The notes under the pieces were generated by a model. It searched no databases. It saw nothing but the letters and a program-made list of their open reading frames with translations, and had not been told where the DNA came from. Shown here in pieces: positions 45,601 to 49,667 of a DNA stretch of 64,000 nt (within the stretch, counting starts at the first letter, position 1; every line of letters begins with the position of its first letter). This stretch comes from Vibrio hepatarius (GTDB lineage: Bacteria > Pseudomonadota > Gammaproteobacteria > Enterobacterales > Vibrionaceae): NCBI RefSeq assembly GCF_018860525.1, contig NZ_JAHKPM010000010.1, positions 29,726-93,725 of the forward strand. Direction: 5' to 3'. The position numbers were made by a program, and so were the translations under genes.

Positions 45601-46427
45601 GGCTCACCCACATTGGTAATGAAGTCCCCCTTTGATCCAGAATCAGAGTCAGCCTTAAGGGAAACTTTGAATTCGTAAGTTTCTTCTTCTTTTGGTTCGC
45701 CTTCAGTGTCGTATTTACCTGAACTGCTTGAAGAGTTGTTGTTCTCAACTGGTGGGGGTGTTTCGTACTCGCCAGTTAATTTAGATGTATTGTCATTAGG
45801 ATCGACCTTTTCACCTTTAAGATCATTTTTCATACCTTCAAGTTGGTCGCTATTTTGCTCAGCTTGTTCTTTTGCTTCGCTACTAGAGGTGTTTTTAGAC
45901 TTTTCCTCTTCTCCTTCAGCCTCTTCAGTGCTTTCTTCAGAAGCAGGCTTCACATCTTCTAATTCTGCAACTTCTTTAGTTGCCTTCGCATCTTCTATCG
46001 CCTTTTTGAGGGCAGCCTGAATCTCCTCTTCTGATAATTGAGGAGAGTTTCCCTCAAAGTTAAAGGACTCAGCAGCATCTAGGATTTCTTTTAAAGCAAA
46101 GGTAACTTCATTGATTGCACCCTCTTTGACGCCAGTACCTTCCTTGTCTGCTGCAAGGCTATTCTCTGAGTCACCAATAAAGTTGATATCAAGAGTTTTG
46201 ATACTTTCTTTGTCTACAATGAATTTCTCAATCAAAGACTTGTAATCAACCACACTCCCGTTCGCAAAAGTAACTTTTGCTCTGTTGGTTACAAGGTCAG
46301 TTAATCCATTCTCAACACGTAACACTTGCCCATCAGAGGTAGAGACAATAAGGTCAAAACCAGCGTTTTTGATGTCTACTATCGGTAAACTGCCGTTGTG
46401 GATTTCTTCGAAGAATACTCGTTTCAT
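27699..46427 (-). CDS. Giant secreted adhesin with about 60 Ig-like repeats (SiiE-like), 6242 aa
   Basis: Surface protein of about 650 kDa exported through the type I system encoded downstream. Residues 1-130 form an N-terminal beta-rich domain. A charged, coiled-coil-prone stretch (about 133-245, EEIQAALKKAIEDAKATKEV) follows. Then come about 60 bacterial Ig-like repeats of about 98 residues, each with a DSG..D.ITN start, a G.W.....L turn and a D.AGN...I.VDT end. The acidic turns could bind calcium, as in SiiE. The last 110 residues carry no GGxGxD RTX nonapeptides; the C-terminal secretion signal is presumably in the final segment (MATVSGGYETEEPMDDTMY). I saw no LapG-type cleavage site. N-terminal plan and repeats resemble Salmonella SiiE. 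Confidence 0.9.
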   Translation of the reverse strand: MKRVFFEEIHNGSLPIVDIKNAGFDLIVSTSDGQVLRVENGLTDLVTNRAKVTFANGSVVDYKSLIEKFIVDKESIKTLDINFIGDSENSLAADKEGTGVKEGAINEVTFALKEILDAAESFNFEGNSPQLSEEEIQAALKKAIEDAKATKEVAELEDVKPASEESTEEAEGEEEKSKNTSSSEAKEQAEQNSDQLEGMKNDLKGEKVDPNDNTSKLTGEYETPPPVENNNSSSSSGKYDTEGEPKEEETYEFKVSLKADSDSGSKGDFITNVGEPVFAGTGIPTSVVTININGVDNSTTVDGEGNWVLPPIPKLDEGEYSYSAKDTAGNKVSGTLVIDQTNTLTHDLQNDTGVSDSDNITQDSRLVFVGKTDAGAEVILKINGKEYKATANANGDYTVKVTDSLPDNTFDYEIISTDVADNEISEAGKVTVDTKIDASVALSEENDSGASNSDGITNHNEDITFVGKIEQGATAFFDFNGIKYPVQIQEDGSWSVTIPTLLDDKSYDYKLEVTDLAGNHEVISGQIVVDTTTSVSGGLDKASDTGKFNTDGITMDTKPYFSGEGEPKATVVVTINNRDYQTVVGSDGKWKLQVTNELPDAELPYTIVITDLAGNKHEIGDKIVVDTGVTVTAHLQTDTGISDSDNITKNKNNVIVGKAEEGASATITITGLNGGKPFPLEVNQEGTFSFETGDLPDSTYEYTIHVTDKPGNEASLKQSFTVDTTTFVEGGLDAASDSGKSNTDSITNIDKPTISGRGESKSTIILKINDKEYSAKVSSDERWAIDITEPLPNGLVKYEVIATDVAGNTASFEKSLTLDTKAPTNVTITLDNDSGETSTDWITNSRQPKISGTVEIGVSVVLVVDGRTFDSESGVLVENGTWSFTYPDELSDGTFDVKVVATDKAGNDFVIEKEIVIDGTTHISGGLDSASDSGASNSDKVTNVNNPKFKGLSEENSQVKLNVGGKDYVVKSDDQGQWSIQVDELSEGYHVVTMTVTDIAGNTKTINETIVIDTTDPVESTISLKNDSGKSASDFITKNNVPSLQGQAEPESSVEIIVRFQNGAEYKYKEPDVVVDKQTGEWSFVSPIKYPDGSHEIFVLSTDAAGNTSEKSQTIIVDTQIELTSQLDPLSDSGDKGDRVTNNQTPTIKGTGTAGDTVTLTINGNSFSSIIREDGEWSITVSDTLPLSPDQAYEYKVVVIDAAGNTTSRTDRIFIDTETKVSGGLDSTSDSAAIDGITNDNTPKFSGEAEPSAVVVLEIHGKRFETVADEGGRWSIQLNTALSDSDYPYTITATDKAGNTHDISDVITVDTKTSVSGGLDPNSDSGNTDGLTNINKPFFSGKGEIGSTVTVTINGKDYQGLVDENNNWKIQITDALPDDGYTYQIVAVDVAGNKATLPEGNIQIDTKTQVSGGLAAGFDSGSSDSDRLTKFDSPKFSGSGEVGGTVTITIDGRQYSAQVDSTGQWEIEGIHNLSDGKHPYEISTVDAAGNKESIKTDLTVDTTPPEFTPAKLEKDTGSKDNDMITKEGQLVFVGRVAEVGTTIELSIDGKVFRTPNDISIEPDGSWRLELPEALAENLNGYNFKITYTDSAGNPAVQGGKVIVDTTNSITGGLSVSSDSGDKGDKTTNITKPTIFGHTEANAKITLLIDNNEYSTFADGDGNWRVQVGHNLSDKTHQYTVISKDVAGNRVEFNDEVTIDTAASSLSSIFLDNDSKIKGDWVSKNADPQWSGTLEKGTELTITIVGAGKTIVLRSPDDFSVDAEGNWTTSLGQSLDDSKYKVTFDAVDRAGNPSSITHDLEIDTSITLSGGLSATSDSGESSSDQITSNNTPLFRGEGESGAEVTLSINDTEYSATVDVDGRWSINIINEIPDGVYPVEISIKDTAGNEKSLSVTNVTIDTTDSVIESVKMTTDTGSSADDGITKESSPTFVGKTEPNTRVVFEIAGQRYEIPESSIDSEGNWSFSLPVELPDNSYSWRVVVTDKAGNTSEQSGNIKIDTVNTLTGGLAKSSDTGSSSTDKLTNDKNPKFEGTTEAKAVVTIRFSNGTEYKTIAGDDGTWSIDVTDGLTHGRHEYEITSVDTAGNDKSIKSFVDIDLQAPDVTINLVNDTGSSTTDGITKSRTPIFNGTSEAGASIELTIDNITYGEPAVKVNANGEWSFVLPIELDDSEYRIDVVAIDQAGNKTEETLNIEIDNSVFLNANLKASSDTGADSTDGITSDQTPEYEGSADAGSTITLAVNGKSYTAISDENERWQLAITDPLPEGNHTITITVEDKAGNTKSFQDEITIDRTAELSGGLNVSSDSGISNSDKITSDKSPLLTGLSEKGAVVTVTINGVSQSVEVKDDNSWAIQWDADLLDGRHKIEFSVLDIAENTSSFIEYVTVDTNKPDVPKVTLVNDTGLDLSDNITNQNRPELAGVVEDGERVTLIIDSVTYRSPDDITINESGEWSFRVPVNLDDKEHQYTVIVEDLAGNKNQVNGSVTVDTKFTMTYELDAESDSGIKGDFKTNIQTPTFKGQAEIGAKISIEINSKTYEVIANEDGSWELTIDTPLPHGDHNYVIKGIDKAGNEADFKGKISIDIETELRGGLDESSNSGDQSDLITNSEVIKFSGTGEACSKLTISIGGKTYEPSVDAYGRWEFTVPDTLDEGNFPYEIISIDAAGNEAKLADTIEIDRTNFVSAELKEGSDSGVSSSDNITNVQRPTFIGNTQPNSEVKLIINGSITYTIDVNEDGSFEFQIPSELLAGNYNYVFESVDAAGNKVEDTGLLVIDNFAELTGGLGSASNSGDKTDKLTNFNKPTFSGTAEVGSEITLKINEKEYQLTVGADKTWSITLPESDKLDDDTYQYTIFATDRAGNTSNIENEVTIDTVVELAANMTTDTGYSPTDGKTQEKNPSWNGTMEVGAAISITLNNKTYDSKSGITVNQDGTWSFTLPAEDALSDGDYLWVVNITDDAGNENKVSKIVTVDTTAPTDLTVELINGSVSDQSITSTKIPSFGGLSEAGTQIKVKIDGVNQPDGLVTVNPDGTWQFVAGGEMPDGNYLFEFISIDAAGNRQVIKHDLEIDTSTEVDGRLDSSTNTGTTIDQITKSEDIIFSGEGESGSKIEIEIESKTYETVVEENGKWSFMLPDRLDEGVFEYVITATDKAGNTDTDQGQIEVDRTNTIDVAFKYGSDSADKTDGITNVKQPTFVGTTQSGSTVTLIINGSTSHNVSVNPDGTFEFQIPESLDDGDFTYEFISVDVAGNRVTEEGSFVIDTVSELTWELSSDSDSGVSGDKKTNDQTPTFEGLAEVGSQVALEINGKQYTVTADADKSWSIEIPEADKLPAGKWDYTITSVDKAGNPKVIEDYVTIDINSSVTAELLNDTGSDGSDGITQSSIPQWRGTMEKGSTITLTINNKTYTATNGIVVNSDGTWTFTLPSADELADKKYEWVVRVVDEAGNEAEHRDVITVDTQAPTELTVSILNGTVEDTSISGEKTPTFGGNSEAGTTISVKVNGALQPDSLITTNPDGTWNFEVGAGLDDGDYVFEFISTDTAGNSQSVKHELEIDTVTTVTGGLSSTSDLGDKNNDGVTSSKELVFKGTGEPDAKIVLLIDGRTFETIVGADKSWTIDVGELDGSNNNRYDYTITATDKAGNEATETNFIIVDTVAPTNPTFTLDASSDTSTAGDWITKSENIVINGVGEPDSELIIKIGSNTYDLVVPANGQWTLDLANYPEGTHKITVTSKDLAGNVASHEETLVVDRSINLDGRLDKDSDTGISSTDNYTKTERPVFSGSSDPRAVITVTIKMSDGSTINLDAVADETGLWKTDPNQYGADLVNGTYEYTVHAIDDAVNETSFNDSFIVDRTISMTLKLDDSTNSSDTEDLLTNFEKPRFSGVGQPNDKITVWVENSSGEVVETISSTVASNGSWTADVQSSLTDGDYKITAQAVDKAGNSVAHEINITIDRTPPTILEGGLDDSTNTGSLNDNITKNNVLKFSGQVEAGCTVNIVIGGKTYKAIVNPDGYWSYQMTEETPDGNHPYTIVATDPAGNSTEISKSVTVDRTINFTGALEQSSDTGEDATDYITKETRPVFAGSTDPLSTVVVRLNIVPAKTISVQADADGNFSINLGDLFGEGAQIPEGDHSLTFIATDPAGNEDSFSKTLVVDTTKPLGLTVELSDGSDSNIKGDFITNDNTPVIGGKVEVDGISLKVQIDGKNYDVDINPDGTWQFAVPEREDGTHPIKVIAEDKAGNRNVIQKDLVIDTQIPDEITGLLSASSDKGQYINDGVTNINQNLSFDGQAEINASVVLVLSDKTYTAAVDATGHWYVTIPDLIPDGSYTAEVRVTDKAGNTGVKSIHFEVDTIKPEMSDIKLKPEDDTGSDQTDGITNVANPTIVGSASTDTAKVWITIDGTSKSYDAVINPDGSWSAKLSNIGEGEFTYTVHAVDVAGNTNESSGHAITVDTRNNVDGRLDEGSDSGASSSDGITNVQRPTFSGTTDRGNQVFLEVKNSSGDTVYSDFKQVDGTDFSFTVGSKLDDDDYTWSIMAVDKAGNAVPDEGSFTIDTSSYVTAGLSSASDTGEKGDNITNLKNPILSGDAEDSSVITVDVTGNFGGSVSTKTYTTKANAAGTWTLTIPDSVTDGRYTYQVTAVDKAGNTSRHFDGHFDVDRIPPSVEGSIVTDSGDPTDKITNGVQTGDKKGHLDFAGTTSGGATNIILTVAGRTYNITPNPDGTWEFVVPDKISDGKYTYTFVAEDTAGNKSDPYTEEVTVDTTIDGMATLAQESDSGEQGDNLTNKTKPIISGSGEAGLSIIATISGGGLTNFSLGRIQADTEGKWTLNIGNYISEGLSDGGYAVTLSATDKAGNSGDFTYRFNVDTTPPVVNLNKYNSSEVTTDKPKISGSGEVGATVVLVIDEETFSNKVASNGQWEFSGVEMPSFPDGAVEYHVYATDKAGNRSENVNDVVTINTGTFVEGALDETTDTGALSTDGITQNRTPAFKGNGEASGEITVEIRDASGTVIRTYTTTVAKNGVWEVVVPADQPLNDGVYSYQIKIVDSTGNEAFVEEKDLVIDNSVAIESIHGWSGAWGGLLHGDTWYLASQDNQIRGVLAGKEKGAEIKVVINGQAYVGVSDKNGNFNITLNLKDGVYDAKVYVSDLAGNTTESSIKLDVDSVSEWTLNNDDDVSGDPKNWVVATSRPTFSGTNDADNGNRIQVNFYGDTELTFKGVVSGGSWSIVPDQDVPDGTYSYRIIYWEKSGRWIEQRGTIIVDTVNEVMTVSDLDKVTDAEGNWTATKVTGFGEPHASITVTLNGVEYTTKVSTSAKWSIDLPITENGSFNFNVNSKDRAGNEVNLSDNPDNKLVVDLIDNLTVDVEEGGAFNPTDNPLTGKGDAGNSLRIVITDEHGNVIVRYAAVNSDGTWSINLSALADGQYSVKVIASSDWGEKEITTTISVDKTPPVIEDVELDIDTGSDPNDGVTSIKSPTFSGKVEAGSSEVTLTIGGVTYKSGEHFVLREDGTWSFTVPVELPDGEHIYKVTVSDAVGNESSMNDKVVIQSQAPVISDIAIEGGNDAGGSIVTNNERPELSGRIDSNLVKVFITIGSVTFESGKDFLIMADGTWKIELPEGLGEGEHSVQIRAESASGMVNDETIYFEIDVTPPQGTGALDATDNSFGAEGVITNSSPVFSGDCEVGATVHVNIGNRVYKSVAGNDGKWVLEVPDVLPDDKYLYFIEMFDAAGNKTQIDYDMFRIDSTPPAIESVQLDTDTGANGADGLTATRTPTFSGKVEAGASEVTFTIGDVTYKSGEHFDLNADGTWSFTVPVELEDREYTYEVVAKDQYGNATTKSYTVTIDATKPIFTDMAIQGGNDIDGTLVTSTVQPELSGRIDMESSKLTITIGSVTYESGTDFHVFPDGTWKILLPEGLPEGNQVVTVRAETESGAVTEETFEFEIDVTPPEGAGLLDASANEFAGGDTIINGRPIFSGTGEVGATVTITISSKPYSAVVGEDGNWSLEVSDTLADNQYVYEIEMTDRAGNTAQVGYGMVTVDSTAAPVAPETTTADPMDSDVSFVSGEGVVSGTGDFGEIIELSIQDASQTYYSAEVDFEGNWSVAITETLEVGSYTYSVSKTDLQGDSAVVQQGSMTVTAPEQPVEEGSAIEVTQSNDELLLSGFADHDTEVFITADGIESSVMSSETGAWSAPVSADATDVSIQMTEDGKLVKETVDTGTATAPESSEPNMATVSGGYETEEPMDDTMY
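28330..30110 (-). repeat. Duplicated three-repeat block near the adhesin C-terminus
   Basis: Two successive blocks of three Ig repeats follow the same order: one with FSGKVEAG and TYKSGEHF, one with IxGGND and ELSGRID, and one with GALDAxxNxF/GLLDASANEF. Each block is about 890 bp. The similar order and wording show a duplication of a three-unit module. Confidence 0.7.
35470..38400 (-). repeat. Duplicated five-repeat block in the middle of the adhesin
   Basis: Five Ig repeats at about 36940-38400 are followed by five at about 35470-36940 in the same order. Matching pairs include LIINGS/FEFQIP, AEVGS/LPE(S/A)DKL, WNGTMEVGA/WRGTMEKGS and LINGSV/ILNGTV units. Block length is about 1465 bp. Confidence 0.7.
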
Positions 46428-46490
46428 GATTTCGTCATAATTTTTTTTTAGTCAATTACTATAAAAATAGAAACTTTTAGAACAAAAAAT

Positions 46491-46519
46491 AAGGGTAAGT
46501 TAGTAAATAACCTACCCTT
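46491..46519 (-). terminator. Terminator of the coiled-coil gene, upstream of the adhesin
   Basis: Minus strand AAGGGTA-loop-TACCCTT followed by ATTTTTTG. It isolates the adhesin promoter region (46428-46490) from the upstream gene. Confidence 0.75.
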
Positions 46520-46567
46520 TTTAGAAAAAAATTTTTTAGGAGTTAATAGATTGTGCTTATCAATTGG

Positions 46568-47659
46568 CTAAATTCCACTCAATGACTCAACCTTTTTCAA
46601 AAGAGACTCAACTTTGTATGACATGGCCTTCAATGACTCAGCATCCACATATCTTTTCAATTCATTGACTTCCGAACGAACCTCCTTGACGGCAAAACTT
46701 AACTCTTTCAATTGTTCGAGCTTAGTCTTTAAAACAATAATCTCTCTTTGCTGTCTCTCACTGTCAATTTTAACTTCCGCTACAACATGACCTATTTGCT
46801 TAATCATCAGGTCACCCCGTTTATCAAGCTGCCCAATAACCCATTTATTGGTAGATTTTGACTGATTGCTTAGACCAAGTTTTATTTGAGCTTCTGCCAA
46901 TTGGAAAAATTCGGTGATCCTGTTATCGGTTTGTACCTCAAGTTCTGAAACCCGATCCAAAACAGCAGAAAAACCATCCGCAATAACATCAAGTGAATCA
47001 ACTCTACCTTTAAGCTCGGTAAGCGCATCCTTGGAGGCAAAGCTTTGCTCTTTTTCTTGAGCCTCTAACGTGGCTTCAGCAAGCAAAGAGGTAAGCTCTC
47101 CATTGCGAATCAGGACTTCATTGATTTTAACCTTAGCTTCCGATAGTTCTTGTTGAACATCATTATATTGGGTGGATAAATCACTTACTTGCTGCCTAAG
47201 CTGCGCGTTTTGACCATGGTCTTGCCCGTTCATGGCAAAATATAGCGCGACTCCCCCAAGGCCAATAGACCAACACACAGCCATTACGGATAAGGCAATT
47301 TGCAACCTTGATGGCCTTTTTGCGGCCTCAATTTCTTTCTTTGTCTTTGGAGTCAATTCTGAGGTCGGTGCATCGATATTTTTATCCTTGCTCACTTCCT
47401 CAACCTTCTTCTTCTCGTTCTGGCTTTTGGAAGAGTTTTTTTCAGGTTTTTTAGGGGGGGTTCCATCATCCTTAGGAATCTCATCATCCTTGACCACATT
47501 TTCAGGTATCTGGTAACTAGATGCCTCATCACCTTCAGTCTCAGGCACATCGATACCAGAGAGCAGTTCGGACACCTCATCCAAAACATTAGATTCTTTG
47601 CTTGGCTGTGTAGCGAAAGTAACCTGAACATTTAAATTTTTATTAGATTTATCTGACAT
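46568..47659 (-). CDS. Membrane-anchored coiled-coil protein, 363 aa
   Basis: A disordered, charged cytoplasmic N-terminus (residues 1-115, rich in Lys, Glu and Pro) is followed by one membrane helix (about 119-141, QIALSVMAVCWSIGLGGVALYF) and a long periplasmic coiled coil (about 148-360, heptad-like QLRQQVSDLSTQY, ELKGRVDSL, ELKRYVDAESLKAM). No enzyme motif. It is upstream of the giant adhesin gene in the same direction, so it may help secretion or surface presentation. It could equally belong to the DotA-like apparatus. Family not recognised. Confidence 0.65.
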   Translation of the reverse strand: MSDKSNKNLNVQVTFATQPSKESNVLDEVSELLSGIDVPETEGDEASSYQIPENVVKDDEIPKDDGTPPKKPEKNSSKSQNEKKKVEEVSKDKNIDAPTSELTPKTKKEIEAAKRPSRLQIALSVMAVCWSIGLGGVALYFAMNGQDHGQNAQLRQQVSDLSTQYNDVQQELSEAKVKINEVLIRNGELTSLLAEATLEAQEKEQSFASKDALTELKGRVDSLDVIADGFSAVLDRVSELEVQTDNRITEFFQLAEAQIKLGLSNQSKSTNKWVIGQLDKRGDLMIKQIGHVVAEVKIDSERQQREIIVLKTKLEQLKELSFAVKEVRSEVNELKRYVDAESLKAMSYKVESLLKKVESLSGI

Positions 47660-47759
47660 GTTTGTGGCTTTTTATATTAAATCTTAGTGGATAGATATTG
47701 ATTAAGTAAGACTCAAACTCTATCTTTTCTATGAATTTTTGAGTTGCCGTCACCCTCTT

Positions 47760-47775
47760 GTGGCAATATAATGAC
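47760..47775 (+). promoter_or_regulatory. Recurring 16-bp motif within a good promoter
   Basis: GTGGCAATATAATGAC with TATAAT at 47767-47772. Here a TTGCCG -35 sits at 47744-47749 with a 17-bp spacer, making this the one copy that looks like a full sigma70 promoter. It drives the barrel gene at 47804. Confidence 0.6.
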
Positions 47776-47803
47776 TAACAAGCCCATAAAAATGGTAAAG
47801 AAA

Positions 47804-48550
47804 ATGCTGAAAAACACTCTAGTATCACTAACTGTGATCGCCGCTATGTCGGCACCCGCATTTGCAGCGGAACAAGTAAAACAAACAAATAACGACCCAC
47901 TAGTAAGCCTCGATTACAAAATCTGGTTTCAAGACCACGAAACTGTTGGTAAGCAGTACGTTAGCTCTCAAAACAATCTATTAAAAGCGACTTTGCATAC
48001 TCAGGACGGATATATACCGAACGTTTTTGTGCAGGTAGGTAAAGCAGAAAGCAACCTTTTTGCTTACACAAATACGGATATTCGTGCATTCTACGTTTAC
48101 GATTACAATGAAAACTTATCGTTTGATTACGGTGCTGGCGTTAGCATGAGATATGACGCAAGACACGGAAAGCAAGATGACGAGGCAACTCTAGATTGGA
48201 ACGCTTATGATCCTCATGTTTCGGTTGGCGTAGCATACAAAGTACCTCAGTTTGACGGCCTAACTTTATTTTCAGGCTTTGAAAAACGCTTCAACGAAGA
48301 CAATGAAAGCTTTAGTGGCGGAACAACTACTGAGCTAGGTGCACGATACACGTTTGTTGACAAAGGAAGTCGTAGCATTAGTGCTGAAATTGGCTACCGT
48401 CGCGATATTCAAGATCAAGAATTCACTGTGCATAAAGTAACGGAACCGTCAGAGGATGGTAGCGATGCTGGTGGCGTCCCATACACAGAAAAAGAAGATC
48501 GTCGAATGATAAGTGATGGCTTCTACCTAGGCGTTAGCATGAGTTTCTAG
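47804..48550 (+). CDS. Outer-membrane beta-barrel protein, 248 aa
   Basis: The start at 47804 gives a clean signal peptide (MLKNTLVSLTVIAAMSAPAF, cleavage after AFA). Upstream in-frame starts lie inside the promoter. The mature part has alternating aromatic/polar strands and ends in SMSF, a typical C-terminal barrel signature. Length suits a 10-12 strand barrel. It is the only plus-strand gene between the two large minus-strand groups. Function unknown; an oligogalacturonate- or autotransporter-like barrel is possible. Confidence 0.65.
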   Translation: MLKNTLVSLTVIAAMSAPAFAAEQVKQTNNDPLVSLDYKIWFQDHETVGKQYVSSQNNLLKATLHTQDGYIPNVFVQVGKAESNLFAYTNTDIRAFYVYDYNENLSFDYGAGVSMRYDARHGKQDDEATLDWNAYDPHVSVGVAYKVPQFDGLTLFSGFEKRFNEDNESFSGGTTTELGARYTFVDKGSRSISAEIGYRRDIQDQEFTVHKVTEPSEDGSDAGGVPYTEKEDRRMISDGFYLGVSMSF

Positions 48551-48561
48551 CCAAAAGAAAA

Positions 48562-48584
48562 GGCGAGCATCTGCTCGCCATTTT
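48562..48584. terminator. Bidirectional terminator
   Basis: GGCGAGCA-TC-TGCTCGCC with ATTTTT on the plus side and TTTTCTTTT on the minus side. Serves the convergent barrel and protease genes. Confidence 0.85.
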
Positions 48585-49618
48585 TAATGCCAATCGAATT
48601 CGGCTGAAATTTTCATCTTGGCTCCATAACCAAGCAGTTTTTCTCGTGTTGTCCTTACCTCGTGGTAAGTTACCCCGCTAGGTTTCGCTGTTATCACCTC
48701 AGGCAACACCAACGATTTATTCTTGAGACTTACTGGTGTATTTAAGTCTATTAATCTCAAATGACCTTTCATGCTTTTACTAGTAGGGTTGTAGATTATC
48801 AACTTCCCTAAGACATCCATGTTATTTACTTCATAGATCTCAGAGATAACTATCGGCGCAACAGGTGCTTTGTACTGATCTACTACTTTATAGACACCCT
48901 TCTTGTTTTTATCTGATCGTAATTTATACACCTCATATGGAGTAAGTTTGCCTTCAACTTTTGGAACAGCACACTCATTAGGATTTCCAAATAAAACCTC
49001 CCTATCTCCATTGAACCCTGAATGCATAAGGCTTTGGTTAGCCCCACACTTACCCCCAGCCTGACTATCAGCTTCCCCTTCGTGAACCAAACCATCTTGA
49101 TGCCCAAATTCGTGAACAAGAAGCCAATCACTAGCACATTGGCCTGTTTCTGAAAGATACATTAAACTAAAGCTCATTTCGCTTGAGCTAAATGACATTC
49201 CACACTCAAGAGACTCTTTAACTCTAGGAATAAATATCACCTTATAGTTTTCACTATCCTTCTTGAGCCAATCAGAAACTTGCTTCTCTAAGTTACTGTC
49301 GCTGAACCCAACTCCCCCAAACAATGAAGGTAGCCCTGACGCTGATATTGAAAGTGATGTCGCCTCCATATACAGATTGCCGAAATTAATGGGCGCATAA
49401 ACATAATCTATTCTCTTTAAATCTCTGTTAATTAGGAGGTCGCTTCTTTGAAATAACCTGTTGCTGTACTCAACCTTCCTCTTAACAAGTTGCTCAATTT
49501 TACCCTTCGATAGACCCATCCTATCCGAGTTTATAACCATGACATCAATAGTGTCTGACTTAGCGACTGCACCAAAAGAAGTAGCAGCAACAGCCGCAAA
49601 AAGAAAAAGCTTTTTCAT
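48584..49618 (-). CDS. Secreted metzincin-type zinc protease, 344 aa
   Basis: A signal peptide (residues 1-19) precedes a domain with the zinc motif HEFGHQDGLVH (H-E-x-x-H-x-x-G-x-x-H, about residues 169-179). The Met-turn follows about 25 residues later in SLMHSGF. Several Cys (LECGM, GQCAS, GGKCG, NECAV) could form disulfides in the exported protein. The C-terminal 120 residues are a beta-rich non-catalytic domain. It lies between the DotA-like genes and the barrel gene. Possible targets are host proteins, mating partners or the adhesin itself. Confidence 0.8.
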   Translation of the reverse strand: MKKLFLFAAVAATSFGAVAKSDTIDVMVINSDRMGLSKGKIEQLVKRKVEYSNRLFQRSDLLINRDLKRIDYVYAPINFGNLYMEATSLSISASGLPSLFGGVGFSDSNLEKQVSDWLKKDSENYKVIFIPRVKESLECGMSFSSSEMSFSLMYLSETGQCASDWLLVHEFGHQDGLVHEGEADSQAGGKCGANQSLMHSGFNGDREVLFGNPNECAVPKVEGKLTPYEVYKLRSDKNKKGVYKVVDQYKAPVAPIVISEIYEVNNMDVLGKLIIYNPTSKSMKGHLRLIDLNTPVSLKNKSLVLPEVITAKPSGVTYHEVRTTREKLLGYGAKMKISAEFDWH

Positions 49619-49641
49619 ATTATTGATTTGTGTTTAAGAGA

Positions 49642-49661
49642 CCGCCCACCGAAGTGGGCGG
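49642..49661 (-). terminator. Terminator with a UUCG tetraloop
   Basis: Minus strand CCGCCCAC-TTCG-GTGGGCGG, a very stable hairpin with a C(UUCG)G loop, 7 bp after the 1024-aa gene. The T-tract is short (TCTCTTAAAC). Confidence 0.75.
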
Positions 49662-49667
49662 AAGTAT

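Larger units (their letters stand above)
28030..45680 (-). repeat. Ig-like repeat region of the adhesin
   Basis: About 60 tandem units of about 294 bp, counted by hand from the D.AGN-to-VDT boundary in each unit. The units are diverged at the DNA level, so the array should be stable. Most follow the same template; a few near the C-terminus are irregular (30600-31260). Confidence 0.85.

Noticed and set aside
27699..46427. Many plus-strand frames of 60-270 codons opposite the adhesin
   Set aside because: They are shadows of the repeated coding sequence, with Ser/Pro/Val-rich composition and no ribosome sites.
47454..47460. Seven-base G/C homopolymer in the coiled-coil gene as a phase-variation tract
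   Set aside because: Seven bases is short and the frame is intact; there is no supporting evidence for switching.
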